In this document: one piece after another, positions 8,987 to 17,723 of the stretch
Numbering within the stretch: the first letter of the stretch is position 1
Layout: the number at the start of each line of letters is the position of its first letter
Assembly: GCA_050261515.1 (NCBI GenBank)
Contig: JBLNDJ010000048.1
Span: forward strand, 248,001-312,000
Reading direction: 5' to 3'
Length of the DNA stretch: 64,000 nt
Source: JBLNDJ01 sp050261515
GTDB lineage: Bacteria; Acidobacteriota; Terriglobia; Bryobacterales; Bryobacteraceae
The notes under the pieces: model-generated
What the model saw: only the letters and a program-made list of their open reading frames with translations
Told to the model about the DNA's origin: nothing
The model's database searches: none
Made by a program: the position numbers and the translations under genes

Positions 8987-11146
8987 ATGAGGAACATAGT
9001 GACATTGCCACTTGCTGTTATAAGATTTCAGGGTCTTATACTCTTCTCCTTTGGTGCCGTCTGTCTTTCCGGTTTGGCGGCCGCACAGGTTACATCCCCG
9101 CCGCCGAAAGGCGCGCCGGCCGTAGTCACACCGGAAGTGGTATTGAATGGGGCCGCTTCGACAGGGGGTTCATTCTCCGCCTTCTCCTGGCTGCCCGACT
9201 CACAACGGGTAATCTTCTCCGCAACGCCCGCCGGCTTGCGGCAGGTGTGCCGCCCGCGCGCCGCTTTGCCCGCGGCAGAGTCTGAGGGTGCCAGCGCAAG
9301 CGGCCGTTCCTGGATCGCGGTGATGAACGTCCAAACGCGTGAATGCAGCGTTGTACACGAAGGCGCGAATCCTACGCCGTCGCCGGACGGAAAGCAGGTG
9401 CTGTTCATCTATGGGAAGACCGACAGCCCGCAGCTTTGGGTTAGTTCGCTGGACGGCGGGGATGCCCGGGCGCTCGCCTCGCGTGCGGTTTTCAACCCAT
9501 ATGCGCATTGGACGGGTGCCGACGTCTATTACCGGCGCGTTTGGTCCCCGGATTCGCGGCGCGTCGCATACGCGATGCGTCCCCAACTGGAAACGGCGCC
9601 GGCGCGCAGTCAAATGCCTGAATCCGGCAGCACGGTCGTGGTTATCGGGGGAAAGGGTGATGTCGGCAGTGACACCGAACTCTGGGTCGTCGAACCGGAG
9701 ACGGGCGTTTCGCGAAAGCTGACTTCGGGTCCTTACTACATCTGGGATGACCTGTCATGGTCGCCCGACGGAGCCTCCATCGTCTTTTCTTGCGTAACCC
9801 AGGTTGATGCCAGGACCGACGATACACGTGGCGAGATACGGTCCGTGAGCGTTAGTACGGGCAACGTGCGCACGATCGTCAAGGATCATGGCGTACAGAT
9901 GCTGCGCCCCTCACTCTCGCCGGACGGAAAAACGGTCGCCTTCACCGCGGATCCCAACAACGTTTACTATCCGGATCACTGGAACATAGCCATGACGCCG
10001 GCCGAGGGTGGGCCCATCCGCCAGTTGACGCGAAACCTTTTCGTTGCCTCGGGCCCGGTCTGGTCCCCCGACGGCAAGGGAGTCTATTTCCGTGCAAAGA
10101 AGGGAGTGTTCAGTCAGATCTACTTTGCCGGAATCGATGGCGGGGTGCGGCAAGTCACTGACGGGCCGCGTGGTTCCTCCATGCCGTCCGTTTCACCCGA
10201 CGCACGCCGGCTGATCTGGACAACTTCTGATATTCTTTCCAATCAACAGCTTCGCCTCGCCGATGTGGACGGCTCCAACGAGACAACTATCGCCAACCTG
10301 AGCGCTCCCGCTAAGAACTACAAACTGGGGCAGGTCGAAGCGGTGGAGTGGAAGAGCCGCGACGGCGTGAAGATCGCGGGCTTCGTCGTCAAGCCCGCGG
10401 ATTTCGATGCTCACAATAAGTATCCGATGATCGTGGATTTGCATGGCGGGCCCGTCGGAGGGGCCGGCCTCAGCGGTTCCATACTCCAAAGCCGGCTGGA
10501 GCCCCATATGTGGGCCGCCAAAGGTTTCGTTGTCTTCTTACCGGATTACCGCAGCAGTGGCGTTTATGGATGGGACCTGATCGAGCAAGCGCGTGAGCGG
10601 CAGGACGCCAACGATCGCGATTTTGATGACATCATGTCCGGGGTCGATTCCCTGGTCCGCCAGGGCTTCGTCGACACGGGCAGACTGGCTCTTGTGGGGC
10701 ACAGTTACGGCGCGTTTCTGACCAACTGGATCATCACCCGCAATCACCCCTTTCGCGTAGCGGTTTCATACGAAGGTTACATCGATCCCTTTCTCATGTA
10801 TGGCACCGGATTCCGGGTAGGTGGGAATCCTGCCTTCGAGTGGTTGTACAAGGGCACGCCTTGGGACGTGCCGGAGAACTATCGAAAGAACTCCCCGATG
10901 GAGTTTCTCAAGGGCATTAAGACCCCGACGCTGCTGATAAGCGGCGAGAAGGGGATGGCGCTGTACAACAACGAGTTCCTCTACACCGCATTGAGAAAAC
11001 AGAAAGTCGATGCCAAATTCCTGCTCTATAAGGGTGAGGGTCACGTCATATCGGCTCCGGCCAATCGGCGCGACCTTCTGGAACAGGTAATCGGCTGGAT
11101 AGAGACGCACCTTGAACCGCAACTCGCGAAGAGTTCGGACAAGTGA
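8987..11146 (+). CDS. S9-family peptidase (acylaminoacyl-peptidase/DPP-IV type), secreted
   Basis: Prolyl-oligopeptidase-type protein with an N-terminal PD40/WD-like beta-propeller (repeats such as WSPDSRRVAYAM, LSPDGKTVAFT, WSPDGKGVYF) and a C-terminal alpha/beta-hydrolase. ATG 8987 is chosen because the signal peptide follows directly (MRNIVTLPLAV...GLAAAQ); the frame also allows ATG 8942. Nucleophile Ser573 lies in VGHSYGAF and His686 in GEGHVIS. The place where the triad Asp is expected reads LLISGEKGMALY, with Gly656 instead of Asp, so activity is uncertain. Third codon positions look clearly less GC-rich than in neighbouring genes, which suggests transfer. Confidence 0.88.
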   Translation: MRNIVTLPLAVIRFQGLILFSFGAVCLSGLAAAQVTSPPPKGAPAVVTPEVVLNGAASTGGSFSAFSWLPDSQRVIFSATPAGLRQVCRPRAALPAAESEGASASGRSWIAVMNVQTRECSVVHEGANPTPSPDGKQVLFIYGKTDSPQLWVSSLDGGDARALASRAVFNPYAHWTGADVYYRRVWSPDSRRVAYAMRPQLETAPARSQMPESGSTVVVIGGKGDVGSDTELWVVEPETGVSRKLTSGPYYIWDDLSWSPDGASIVFSCVTQVDARTDDTRGEIRSVSVSTGNVRTIVKDHGVQMLRPSLSPDGKTVAFTADPNNVYYPDHWNIAMTPAEGGPIRQLTRNLFVASGPVWSPDGKGVYFRAKKGVFSQIYFAGIDGGVRQVTDGPRGSSMPSVSPDARRLIWTTSDILSNQQLRLADVDGSNETTIANLSAPAKNYKLGQVEAVEWKSRDGVKIAGFVVKPADFDAHNKYPMIVDLHGGPVGGAGLSGSILQSRLEPHMWAAKGFVVFLPDYRSSGVYGWDLIEQARERQDANDRDFDDIMSGVDSLVRQGFVDTGRLALVGHSYGAFLTNWIITRNHPFRVAVSYEGYIDPFLMYGTGFRVGGNPAFEWLYKGTPWDVPENYRKNSPMEFLKGIKTPTLLISGEKGMALYNNEFLYTALRKQKVDAKFLLYKGEGHVISAPANRRDLLEQVIGWIETHLEPQLAKSSDK

Positions 11147-11230
11147 TCTGGGATATGGCGTCGTCGCCCTCACGAGCCGGTAAACGCTGGGCGACTACGC
11201 GTCCTGGTGGGTCACACGGCGGCGGGCCAT

Positions 11231-12100
11231 CTAGACGCTCACCACCGCGCAAGGACTCCCGCGGATGATCGCATAGGCGTTCGTCCGCAAGCGCCCCGGC
11301 ACTCCCCCGGCCGAGCCGCGCGCGATCACCAGCAGGTCCGCGTTCAGGCGTTCGGCCGCGCTCGAAACCACCTTCGGGGCGTCGCCGCCCGCGACGTGAA
11401 TCTCCGCGCCGGCCTTCATCTCCTCGTTCAACTTCGCAAGCTCCTGCCGCGCGCTTTTCGAAATGTCCGACACCAGTTCCCGGTCGAAATACTCTCCCGG
11501 CCGCGACTCGATCGCCGGAACCGCGTGCACCAACACGAGCCGCGCGCCGAACTCGTGCGCCATATTCGCGGCCCAGCACAGCGCCTTCTTGCTCTCGGGC
11601 CCCAGGTCCACCGCGCACACGACCGTGCGCAGTGAGATCGACTCGAGCGGAGGCGCCTCTTCCATGTGAACGCCCGTCAGCACCGGGCAATCGGCATCGT
11701 GCAGCACCTTCGCCGTCACAGACCCGAGAATGAACCGGCGGAACGGGCCGTAGCCGTGCGTCGGCATCGCGATGAGATCGATCTTCTGCTCCCGCGCGTA
11801 CTCCACGATTTTGAGCGCCGGATCGCCTTCGAGCAGCACCTTCCTGGTCCGCACGCACTCCATGCCCCGGCACGAAAACGAATCGAGCTGCGCCTGCGCC
11901 TGGACCTGCAGATTGTTGAGCAGTTCGCCCGGCGGCGTCCCTCCCTCGATCGTGGCGAAGTCGAACCGCAAAGGCTCCAACACGTGAACGATGACGATCT
12001 CCGAACCGAAGTGCAGCGCCAGCGCCTCGGCGTACCGCGTCGCGCCCACACATCTCTCTGAGAAGTCGAGAGGCAGCAGAATCTTCCCGAGTGGAAACAT
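11231..12100 (-). CDS. tandem universal stress protein (two UspA domains)
   Basis: 289 residues, two UspA folds: domain 1 from KILLPLDFSERC to HDADCPVLTG, domain 2 from TVVCAVDLGPESKKAL to RGSPCAVVSV. The first ends with MPTHGYGPFRRFILGSVTAK, close to the ATP-binding G-x2-G-x9-G-S/T pattern; the second (ARGSAGGVPGRLRTNAYAI) is degenerate. ATG at 12100 has a strong GGGAGGTG ribosome site. The same frame is open much further upstream, but that part is the shadow of the neighbouring hydrolase gene. Likely a cytoplasmic stress or energy-status protein; target unknown. Confidence 0.92.
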   Translation of the reverse strand: MFPLGKILLPLDFSERCVGATRYAEALALHFGSEIVIVHVLEPLRFDFATIEGGTPPGELLNNLQVQAQAQLDSFSCRGMECVRTRKVLLEGDPALKIVEYAREQKIDLIAMPTHGYGPFRRFILGSVTAKVLHDADCPVLTGVHMEEAPPLESISLRTVVCAVDLGPESKKALCWAANMAHEFGARLVLVHAVPAIESRPGEYFDRELVSDISKSARQELAKLNEEMKAGAEIHVAGGDAPKVVSSAAERLNADLLVIARGSAGGVPGRLRTNAYAIIRGSPCAVVSV

Positions 12101-12147
12101 ACTTTCACCTCCCGACGACAGTGTACCGCTTGTCCCGCCGCAAACTG

Positions 12148-14064
12148 CTACCGCGCCACCACCGGCAGCACCACGTGCGTCGGATACCGGCTCGACCGGT
12201 AAATGCGCTGCGTCGCCGCCTGGTAATCCGCCGGTTCCGCCGTGAAGATGTTCGGCACGAACTTCTGCGGGTTGCGGCTGTAAGCCGGGAACCACGTGCT
12301 CTGCACCTGCACCATGATCCGGTGTCCCTTCAGGAACGCGTGGTTGTTCGTGTGCAGGTCGATCGCGTACTCCTCGACCGCACCCGCCTGCACCGGTTCG
12401 GCGCGCTCGAAACTTTTGCGGAACCGCGCCCGGAAAATCTCGCTGGCGATCATCAACTGGTAGCCGCCCATCTTCGGGTCCTGCGCGTATTCCTCGGGAT
12501 ACACGTCGATCAGCTTGACGACCCAGTCCGCGTCCGAGCCGGTCGTCGAAGCGAACAGGTGCGCGACGATGTCCCCCGCCACCGTCACGTTCGACGGCAG
12601 CGTCTCCGTCTCCCAGCTCAGCACGTCCGGACGCCGGTGAGCGAAGCGCTGATCCTCGAGAAGCCAGGTGGACCACCCCGGCCTGCCGTAGGTCGGGCTC
12701 ACCGGACGGTTCCGGTAGGGCACGGGATTCGCCGGGTCTGAGATGTAGCTGTCGAAAGCCTCCTCGTCGCGCGGAACGTCGAAGGAAAGACGTCGGGAGC
12801 CCGCGGCGTACAGCTTCCGCTCGGTGACGCCTTTGCGCGGCGGCCACGCGTCGAAGCTGCGCCAGCGGTTCGACCCGGTCTCGAACGTGCGCGCCTCGGG
12901 GAACTTGCCCTCACCCCTGCCCTTCAGCCAGTAAGCAAACCATGGCGCCTCGATGTTCTCGCGGTAATACTTCGATGTGTCGCTGCCGAAGTCGACCGGC
13001 CCCAGCGTGCGCCCATCGCCCCCGCTCCATCCGCCATGATTCCACGGCCCCGCGACGATGTAGTTCTGGTGGCCGCGGTCGCCGCGCTCGAGCGTTTCGT
13101 AGATCTTGACGGGGCCGTAGAAATCCTCCTGGTCCCACCAGCCCGCCACGTTCAGGTTGGGCACCCTCGGCGTCCCCACGTACGACGGAACCGCGATGCT
13201 CCGCCAGAACGCGTCGTAATTCGGGTGCTGCTCGAAAGCGTTCCAGGTCGGCAGATTGCCGTGCGCCCACCGCGTGGAGGCCTCCGAAAGCGGCAGCAGG
13301 TTCAGGTACCACTCGTAGGTGTCGTAGCGGTCGAATTGAAACAGGTTGTTCGTCTTCGAACTCTCCATCTCGCTCGAATACTCGAAGCCGTAGCTCAGCC
13401 GGAACGCACCGTTGTGATAAAAGTCGTCGCCGAGAAACATATCGGCGGGCGAAGCCTGCTCGGAAACCGCTTTGAGCGCGGGATGCGGGTCGATGGCGGC
13501 CATCACGGTGAGCCAGCCCGGATAGGAGATGCCGAACACACCCACGCGACCGTTATTGTGCGGGACGTTTTTGAGAAGCCACTCAATCGTGTCATAGGCA
13601 TCGGTGCTCTCATCGACGGCCCTGGCGTCGGAACTGTCGCGCGGCGGACGCATCATGACGAACTTCCCCTCCGAGGCATGCCGCCCGCGTATGTCTTGAA
13701 ACACGAAAATGTAACCGTCCGCCTCGAGTTCGCTATAGCGCCCGGCAGCCAGCCCGCGGCTCTGCCCCGATGCGCCATACGGCGTCCGGACCATGAGAAA
13801 CGGAAGCGCTTCGCCCGTGCCCTTCGGCACGTGAATCTCGGTATGGAGCCGTACGCCGTCGCGCATCGCGATCTCAGCCTCGGTCTTGTCGTAGACCGGT
13901 GCTGCGGTCTGCGACACAGCCCGCGCCGCCGCCCCGGCCCCCGCGCCCATCCGCGCGCCCGCGCCAGTCGCCGGAGGCGCCAACGGCCCCGCCCCGGCCC
14001 CCGCCCCGATCCACCAACCCGCGACCGCCACCAGCGGCGCCAACTTCCAAACCGATGTGAGCAT
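12148..14064 (-). CDS. CocE/NonD family alpha/beta hydrolase (X-Pro dipeptidyl-peptidase S15 type)
   Basis: 638 residues. An N-terminal hydrophobic segment and an Ala/Gly/Pro-rich linker (residues 1-55) suggest export or membrane anchoring. The catalytic domain starts about residue 60 (EIAMRDGVRLHTEIHVP), with the nucleophile Ser180 in VGVFGISYPGWL, followed by the C-terminal jelly-roll domain (VAGDIVAHLFASTTGSDADW). Members hydrolyse acyl esters or amides such as cocaine esters, glutaryl-cephalosporins or X-Pro peptides; the substrate cannot be told from sequence. Start ATG 14064 is 39 bases from the divergent thioredoxin-like gene, so the two share a promoter region. Confidence 0.92.
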   Translation of the reverse strand: MLTSVWKLAPLVAVAGWWIGAGAGAGPLAPPATGAGARMGAGAGAAARAVSQTAAPVYDKTEAEIAMRDGVRLHTEIHVPKGTGEALPFLMVRTPYGASGQSRGLAAGRYSELEADGYIFVFQDIRGRHASEGKFVMMRPPRDSSDARAVDESTDAYDTIEWLLKNVPHNNGRVGVFGISYPGWLTVMAAIDPHPALKAVSEQASPADMFLGDDFYHNGAFRLSYGFEYSSEMESSKTNNLFQFDRYDTYEWYLNLLPLSEASTRWAHGNLPTWNAFEQHPNYDAFWRSIAVPSYVGTPRVPNLNVAGWWDQEDFYGPVKIYETLERGDRGHQNYIVAGPWNHGGWSGGDGRTLGPVDFGSDTSKYYRENIEAPWFAYWLKGRGEGKFPEARTFETGSNRWRSFDAWPPRKGVTERKLYAAGSRRLSFDVPRDEEAFDSYISDPANPVPYRNRPVSPTYGRPGWSTWLLEDQRFAHRRPDVLSWETETLPSNVTVAGDIVAHLFASTTGSDADWVVKLIDVYPEEYAQDPKMGGYQLMIASEIFRARFRKSFERAEPVQAGAVEEYAIDLHTNNHAFLKGHRIMVQVQSTWFPAYSRNPQKFVPNIFTAEPADYQAATQRIYRSSRYPTHVVLPVVAR

Positions 14065-14103
14065 GGCTTACTCGAATGGTACACTTCGTTCGAGTACGTT
14101 ACC

Positions 14104-14652
14104 ATGCGCAATCCGATTCGACCGCTCTGTGCGCTCGCACTTTTTGCCGCCGCCTGCGCGGGACAGGATTTTCCGAAGCCGGCCCCTGAACTCAAACTCC
14201 AGCTCACCAGCGGCCAGGAATTTCAGCTTTCGTCGCTCAAAGGGAAGGTCGTCGCGCTCGAGTTCATCTTCACCACCTGCCCGCACTGCCAGCAGCTTTG
14301 CCAGACCACGAATAAGCTGCTGCCCCAGTACTTGACGCGCGGCTTCCGTGCGGTGGCGATCGCTTGCAACGATGGCGCCGAGTGGCTCGCGCCCGAGTTC
14401 GCCAGGCAATTCAACCTCGCCTATCCGGTCGGGATCGGGAACGTGCCGCTGATGTTCAGCTTCGTCGGAATGCCTCCCAAGCAGTTCCGCCTGCCCCAGC
14501 TTGTCTTTGTGGACCGCAAAGGAATGATCCGCGCGCGCTACACGGGAGAGGACGCCTTCTTCAACGAAGAAGAGACGAGCATGCGCAAGGCGATCGAGCA
14601 ATACCTGGACGAGGGCGCGCCGGTCCCGGCGAAATCGCGGAGGGCGAAGTAG
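14104..14652 (+). CDS. thioredoxin-like (TlpA/redoxin family) secreted protein
   Basis: 182 residues with signal peptide MRNPIRPLCALALFAAACAG. Thioredoxin fold with active-site CPHC in FTTCPHCQQLC and cis-Pro region RLPQLVFVDRKG. CPHC is the DsbA-type dipeptide, but the surrounding fold (LKGKVVALEFIFTTCPHC, RARYTGEDAFF) is AhpC-TSA/redoxin-like. Probably a periplasmic thiol-disulfide reductase or peroxide-handling protein. The open frame extends far upstream as the antisense shadow of the hydrolase; ATG 14104 is the first start giving a signal peptide. Its stop is 5 bases from the stop of the convergent cytochrome c gene. Confidence 0.85.
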   Translation: MRNPIRPLCALALFAAACAGQDFPKPAPELKLQLTSGQEFQLSSLKGKVVALEFIFTTCPHCQQLCQTTNKLLPQYLTRGFRAVAIACNDGAEWLAPEFARQFNLAYPVGIGNVPLMFSFVGMPPKQFRLPQLVFVDRKGMIRARYTGEDAFFNEEETSMRKAIEQYLDEGAPVPAKSRRAK

Positions 14653-14657
14653 AAACC

Positions 14658-14957
14658 CTACTTCTTCGCGAGCGACCGCACATACCCGACCACGGATTTG
14701 ACGCCCTCCGCTCCGAGTGTGCTTCCGTAGGCGGGCATCTTCCCCTTCCCTTTGGAGACGATCTCGGTCAATTGGGCGTCCGTCATACCCTGCACCTCGG
14801 CCGACCGGAGATCGCGCAGCTTAAGCGTTTTCCCCATGCCCGTCGAGCCGGACCCGTCGGCCCCATGGCACATCGCGCATCGCTGTTTGTAGATGGCGGC
14901 GCCATCGGTCTGGGCCCCCAGCGCGGACGCAAGCACGAGCAGAAAAGCGAACCGCAT
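14658..14957 (-). CDS. small periplasmic cytochrome c (one haem)
   Basis: 99 residues with signal peptide MRFAFLLVLASALGAQ. One CxxCH site (CAMCHGADGSG) and a Met ligand in KGKMPAYGSTL, so a class I, His/Met-ligated monohaem cytochrome c of the cbb3/CccA-like type. Strong ribosome site GGGAGGCG before ATG 14957. Probably a periplasmic electron carrier; partner not evident from neighbours. Confidence 0.93.
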   Translation of the reverse strand: MRFAFLLVLASALGAQTDGAAIYKQRCAMCHGADGSGSTGMGKTLKLRDLRSAEVQGMTDAQLTEIVSKGKGKMPAYGSTLGAEGVKSVVGYVRSLAKK

Positions 14958-15068
14958 TTTCGCCTCCCATTCAAATAAAATGGCGGGAACGTGATGACGG
15001 TTCCCGCCCTGAACAATTACGCGCGCCGTAGAAAAATATTTAGCTGGCGCGAAGAAAAGAAATCGAAC

Positions 15069-15743
15069 TTACCATCTGCGCGCACGGCGCCGGAGCATGC
15101 CCAGGCCGATGAAGCCCGTGCCGATCAGGAGCATAGCGGCCGGTTCGGGTACTTCCGCGCCTGCAGTCGTCCAGCCTTGAGCGAAACTACTCAGAGCGCC
15201 GCCCTGGGCTACACCTATGTCCTTGAACACAAAGAAACTGCTTCCGCTCACCGCTGCGGTGGCGGTTTGAGGAGCGGCCGGGGCGCTGAACGCCTGGATG
15301 TTCGCCTGCTCCGTCCCCGGTGCGCACGCATTCTGGTTTGGACCGCTCTGGGAAATCGGCGACGAACACACCTTCTCCCCGATCGTCGCGTTTACTCCCC
15401 CCACGGTCAAATCGACGCTCGTTGTGGGCCCGGACACTTCGTAATAGAAATGAATGTCCTGGGCGCCGGCGGCGCCGCTTAAATTGGGGTTCCAACCCAG
15501 AAACACGGTCCCGTCTACCACTTGGGCTGTGACCAGACTGACGGCCGGGGTAATCGCGCCCGAAAAACCGGCCGCCGCCAAGACGCTGAAATTGCTGAAC
15601 GTCAGGCCGCCACAGTCGATTGTGAGCCCCGAAATGCTTGCGGGAACGCCGCCGTTGGGCGGCGCCGGACATGTCACAGTCGTCGCGCCCGCAATTCCCG
15701 CTACCGCCAGAGCCGCGAGCGCCGGTCCCATGACTCGGTTCAT
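15069..15743 (-). CDS. PEP-CTERM sorting domain protein
   Basis: 224 residues, with N-terminal signal peptide (MNRVMGPALAALAVAGIAGA) and a C-terminal PEP-CTERM tail: VPEPAAMLLIGTGFIGLGML followed by RRRARRW. This tail directs processing by an EpsH/exosortase system in exopolysaccharide-producing bacteria; no exosortase gene is in the window. The central part is Ser/Gly/Ala-rich with four cysteines and no recognised domain. Ribosome site GGAGGGTG before ATG 15743. The 204 bases upstream are AT-rich compared with the surroundings and probably hold the promoter. Confidence 0.9.
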   Translation of the reverse strand: MNRVMGPALAALAVAGIAGATTVTCPAPPNGGVPASISGLTIDCGGLTFSNFSVLAAAGFSGAITPAVSLVTAQVVDGTVFLGWNPNLSGAAGAQDIHFYYEVSGPTTSVDLTVGGVNATIGEKVCSSPISQSGPNQNACAPGTEQANIQAFSAPAAPQTATAAVSGSSFFVFKDIGVAQGGALSSFAQGWTTAGAEVPEPAAMLLIGTGFIGLGMLRRRARRW

Positions 15744-15947
15744 ATCGTCACCCTCCGAGAAAAGCTACTTCTTCGCGAGATCGTTACACGATCAAGCCGG
15801 ATACTGCGCGGATTCCACACGTAACTGCTTGAAAAAGCACTCCACTTGTGCCCGGTTATCCCAGAAGTTACGACATACTCATGATGAAGTGTTAATCTTT
15901 TAATTTCAAGAGACTTAAACTAAGCAGCCCAGGGGAGTTAATTTGAA

Positions 15948-16919
15948 TTAGCGCCGGTAAATATCGTGTAGCCTGAGCAGGCCCAGACAGCGTCCCGAGC
16001 CCGGCTCGACCACGGGCAAGACCGAGATTTGCGAGGGCCGGTCTTCCATAAGCCGGAGCGCTTCGCGCAGCCTGGCGTTGGGCCCGATGGTTGTAGGGCG
16101 GACGGTCATGATGTCGGCGGCGTTCAGGGAGCGTATGTCGTCGTGGGCCTGGAGAGCCCGGCGAAGGTCGCCGTCGGTGACCAGTCCGGCCAGCTCGCCG
16201 GAAGCATCGACGACGCAGGCGGCGCCATGGGGATGGCGGGTCATGGCGATGACGAGCGTCCGGAGCGGGTCTTCAGGGCGCGCCCAGGCTACGTCTTCAC
16301 CCGAGTGCATCACGTCGCGCACGATAGCCGACAGGTTCCTGCCGAGCTGCCCGCCGGGATGGTACACGGCGAACTCCTCCGGCGTCACGCGCCGCGCCTG
16401 CATCACCGCGACCGCAAGCGCGTCTCCGATCGCCAGCGCCACCGCCGAACTCGAAGTCGGGGCGAGATTGAGCGGATCGGCCTCGGCGCGCACCGAGGCA
16501 TCCAGCATTACGTCCACTTCGGAGGCCAGCGGCGAGCAGGGGTTTCCCAGAATTCCGATGAGCGGCGAGCGGAAATCGCGCAGAACTCCCACCAGGCGCA
16601 GCAGCTCCTCGGTTGCGCCGCTCTTCGAGATCAGGATGGTGGGATCTTCCGGGGCGTAGATTCCGAGGTCGCCGTGCGCGGCCTCGGCCGGATGGAGGAA
16701 CACCGCCGGAGCGCCCGTGCTGGCGAACGTCGCGACGATTTTCTGCCCCACTCGCCCCGATTTCCCGATGCCGGTGACGACAATTTTCCCGGTGTGATTC
16801 GCGATCAGTTCGACCGCGCGCGCGAAGCGTTCGTCGAGCCGGAGCGCGGCGACGCGGATGGCCTCCGCCTCGGCGTCCATGACGGCGCGGCCCGAGGCAA
16901 TCGGGTCGGAATCGGGCAT
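15948..16919 (-). CDS. kdsD: arabinose-5-phosphate isomerase (KpsF/GutQ family)
   Basis: Converts ribulose-5-phosphate to arabinose-5-phosphate, the first step toward Kdo of lipopolysaccharide. 323 residues: SIS domain (VVTGIGKSGRVGQKIVATFA, FLHPAEAAHGDLG, ISKSGATEE), then the conserved YHPGGQLG block, then two CBS domains (DVMHSGEDVAWARPEDPL, DIMTVRPTTIGPNARLREAL) ending LLRLHDIYRR. The frame is open upstream, but ATG 16919 gives the usual N-terminus. It lies 23 bases after the PaaK-like gene and is probably co-transcribed. Confidence 0.95.
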   Translation of the reverse strand: MPDSDPIASGRAVMDAEAEAIRVAALRLDERFARAVELIANHTGKIVVTGIGKSGRVGQKIVATFASTGAPAVFLHPAEAAHGDLGIYAPEDPTILISKSGATEELLRLVGVLRDFRSPLIGILGNPCSPLASEVDVMLDASVRAEADPLNLAPTSSSAVALAIGDALAVAVMQARRVTPEEFAVYHPGGQLGRNLSAIVRDVMHSGEDVAWARPEDPLRTLVIAMTRHPHGAACVVDASGELAGLVTDGDLRRALQAHDDIRSLNAADIMTVRPTTIGPNARLREALRLMEDRPSQISVLPVVEPGSGRCLGLLRLHDIYRR

Positions 16920-16942
16920 CGAACCAATAGTAGCGGAGTTTG

Positions 16943-17668
16943 CTACCGGCTGCCGTGCGCCAAAAGGGCGAGGGCGCGGCCGCTCCACTCCACCGCGGGC
17001 GGTTTGCGATCCGCGGCCGGCGCGGCGGCGGGCAAAAAGCGCGTGGCGGAGGCGCCGCAGGGGCATTCGTGGGCGACGATCGACCCGGAAAGCCCGGTTT
17101 GGAGCCGCAAAACGGGCGTTTGGCGCGCAATCAGCGACGTAACCACGAGTTCCCCGCCGATTTGCTCGAAAATCGCGGAACCGGTCTCGAGATGCAGTCC
17201 TTCGTGCGCGTCGCACTCGGAGGCGAGCAATTCGCCCTCGAAACCGCGAAGCTGCTCGAAAACAGGCAATTCGAAGGCTTCCCAGAGCCGTTCGCGAAGT
17301 CCGGCATCCATGAGCCGTTCGCCCAGCCGGGTGTAGACCACTACCCGGCGCGCTCCCCGGGGGGCCGAACGGAGCGCGGCCAGCTCGGCCTGCGATCCGG
17401 CCAGCGCTTCGGCCGGGAATCCCAACTTTTTCAGCCAGTTGCCCGCAGCGATCTTGCGCGACCGGAAGTGCTCCCGGTTCTCCAGAAACACCTTCAGCGG
17501 AACCGGCGGGAGCATCGCGAGCGCGACTTCGGCGTCCGTGGTCCCGCGCAGCCGGCGTGCGTAGAAATCTGTTTTGCGCGCGGCGGCGAGCACGGCACGG
17601 AGCTTTTCGGCCCGGGCGTCCGGCCGGAGTTGAGGCTCGCGGAAGCTGAGAGACAGCGAGAGCTGCAT
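16943..17668 (-). CDS. PaaK-like (adenylate-forming ligase family) short protein
   Basis: 241 residues from ATG 17668; a TTG at 17746 would extend it into the upstream gene and is less likely. The C-terminal half (GSAIFEQIGGELVVTSLIAR, PVLRLQTG, ECPCG) matches the hinge-proximal part of phenylacetate-CoA ligase/CapK-type adenylating enzymes. The N-terminal part KLRAVLAAARKTDFYARRLR resembles their start. The usual central ATP-binding block is missing, so this is about half the family's normal length and may be an internally deleted or specialised relative. It sits between a SpoIIE phosphatase and kdsD, so a role in envelope polysaccharide synthesis is possible. Confidence 0.62.
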   Translation of the reverse strand: MQLSLSLSFREPQLRPDARAEKLRAVLAAARKTDFYARRLRGTTDAEVALAMLPPVPLKVFLENREHFRSRKIAAGNWLKKLGFPAEALAGSQAELAALRSAPRGARRVVVYTRLGERLMDAGLRERLWEAFELPVFEQLRGFEGELLASECDAHEGLHLETGSAIFEQIGGELVVTSLIARQTPVLRLQTGLSGSIVAHECPCGASATRFLPAAAPAADRKPPAVEWSGRALALLAHGSR

Positions 17669-17723
17669 ATTCGTAAATGAATTAGTAAGCCGTGGTGTCA
17701 ACAATTCTCGCCGAAATGTTTCA

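Noticed and set aside
12101..12847. Upstream extension of the universal stress protein frame
   Set aside because: It runs antisense-free over the 3' end of the CocE-type gene in another frame; the strong ribosome site at 12100 and the UspA start fix the true N-terminus.
14640..14672. Palindrome at the meeting of the thioredoxin-like and cytochrome c genes as a terminator
   Set aside because: The arms (GCGAAGTAG / CTACTTCTTCGC) are imperfect and come from both proteins ending in Ala/Lys codons plus stop; no T-run follows.
15744..15947. Possible sigma-54 promoter upstream of the PEP-CTERM gene
   Set aside because: A GGGCAC...GTGC pair exists on the minus strand, but the GG-GC spacing is two bases too long for the -24/-12 rule.
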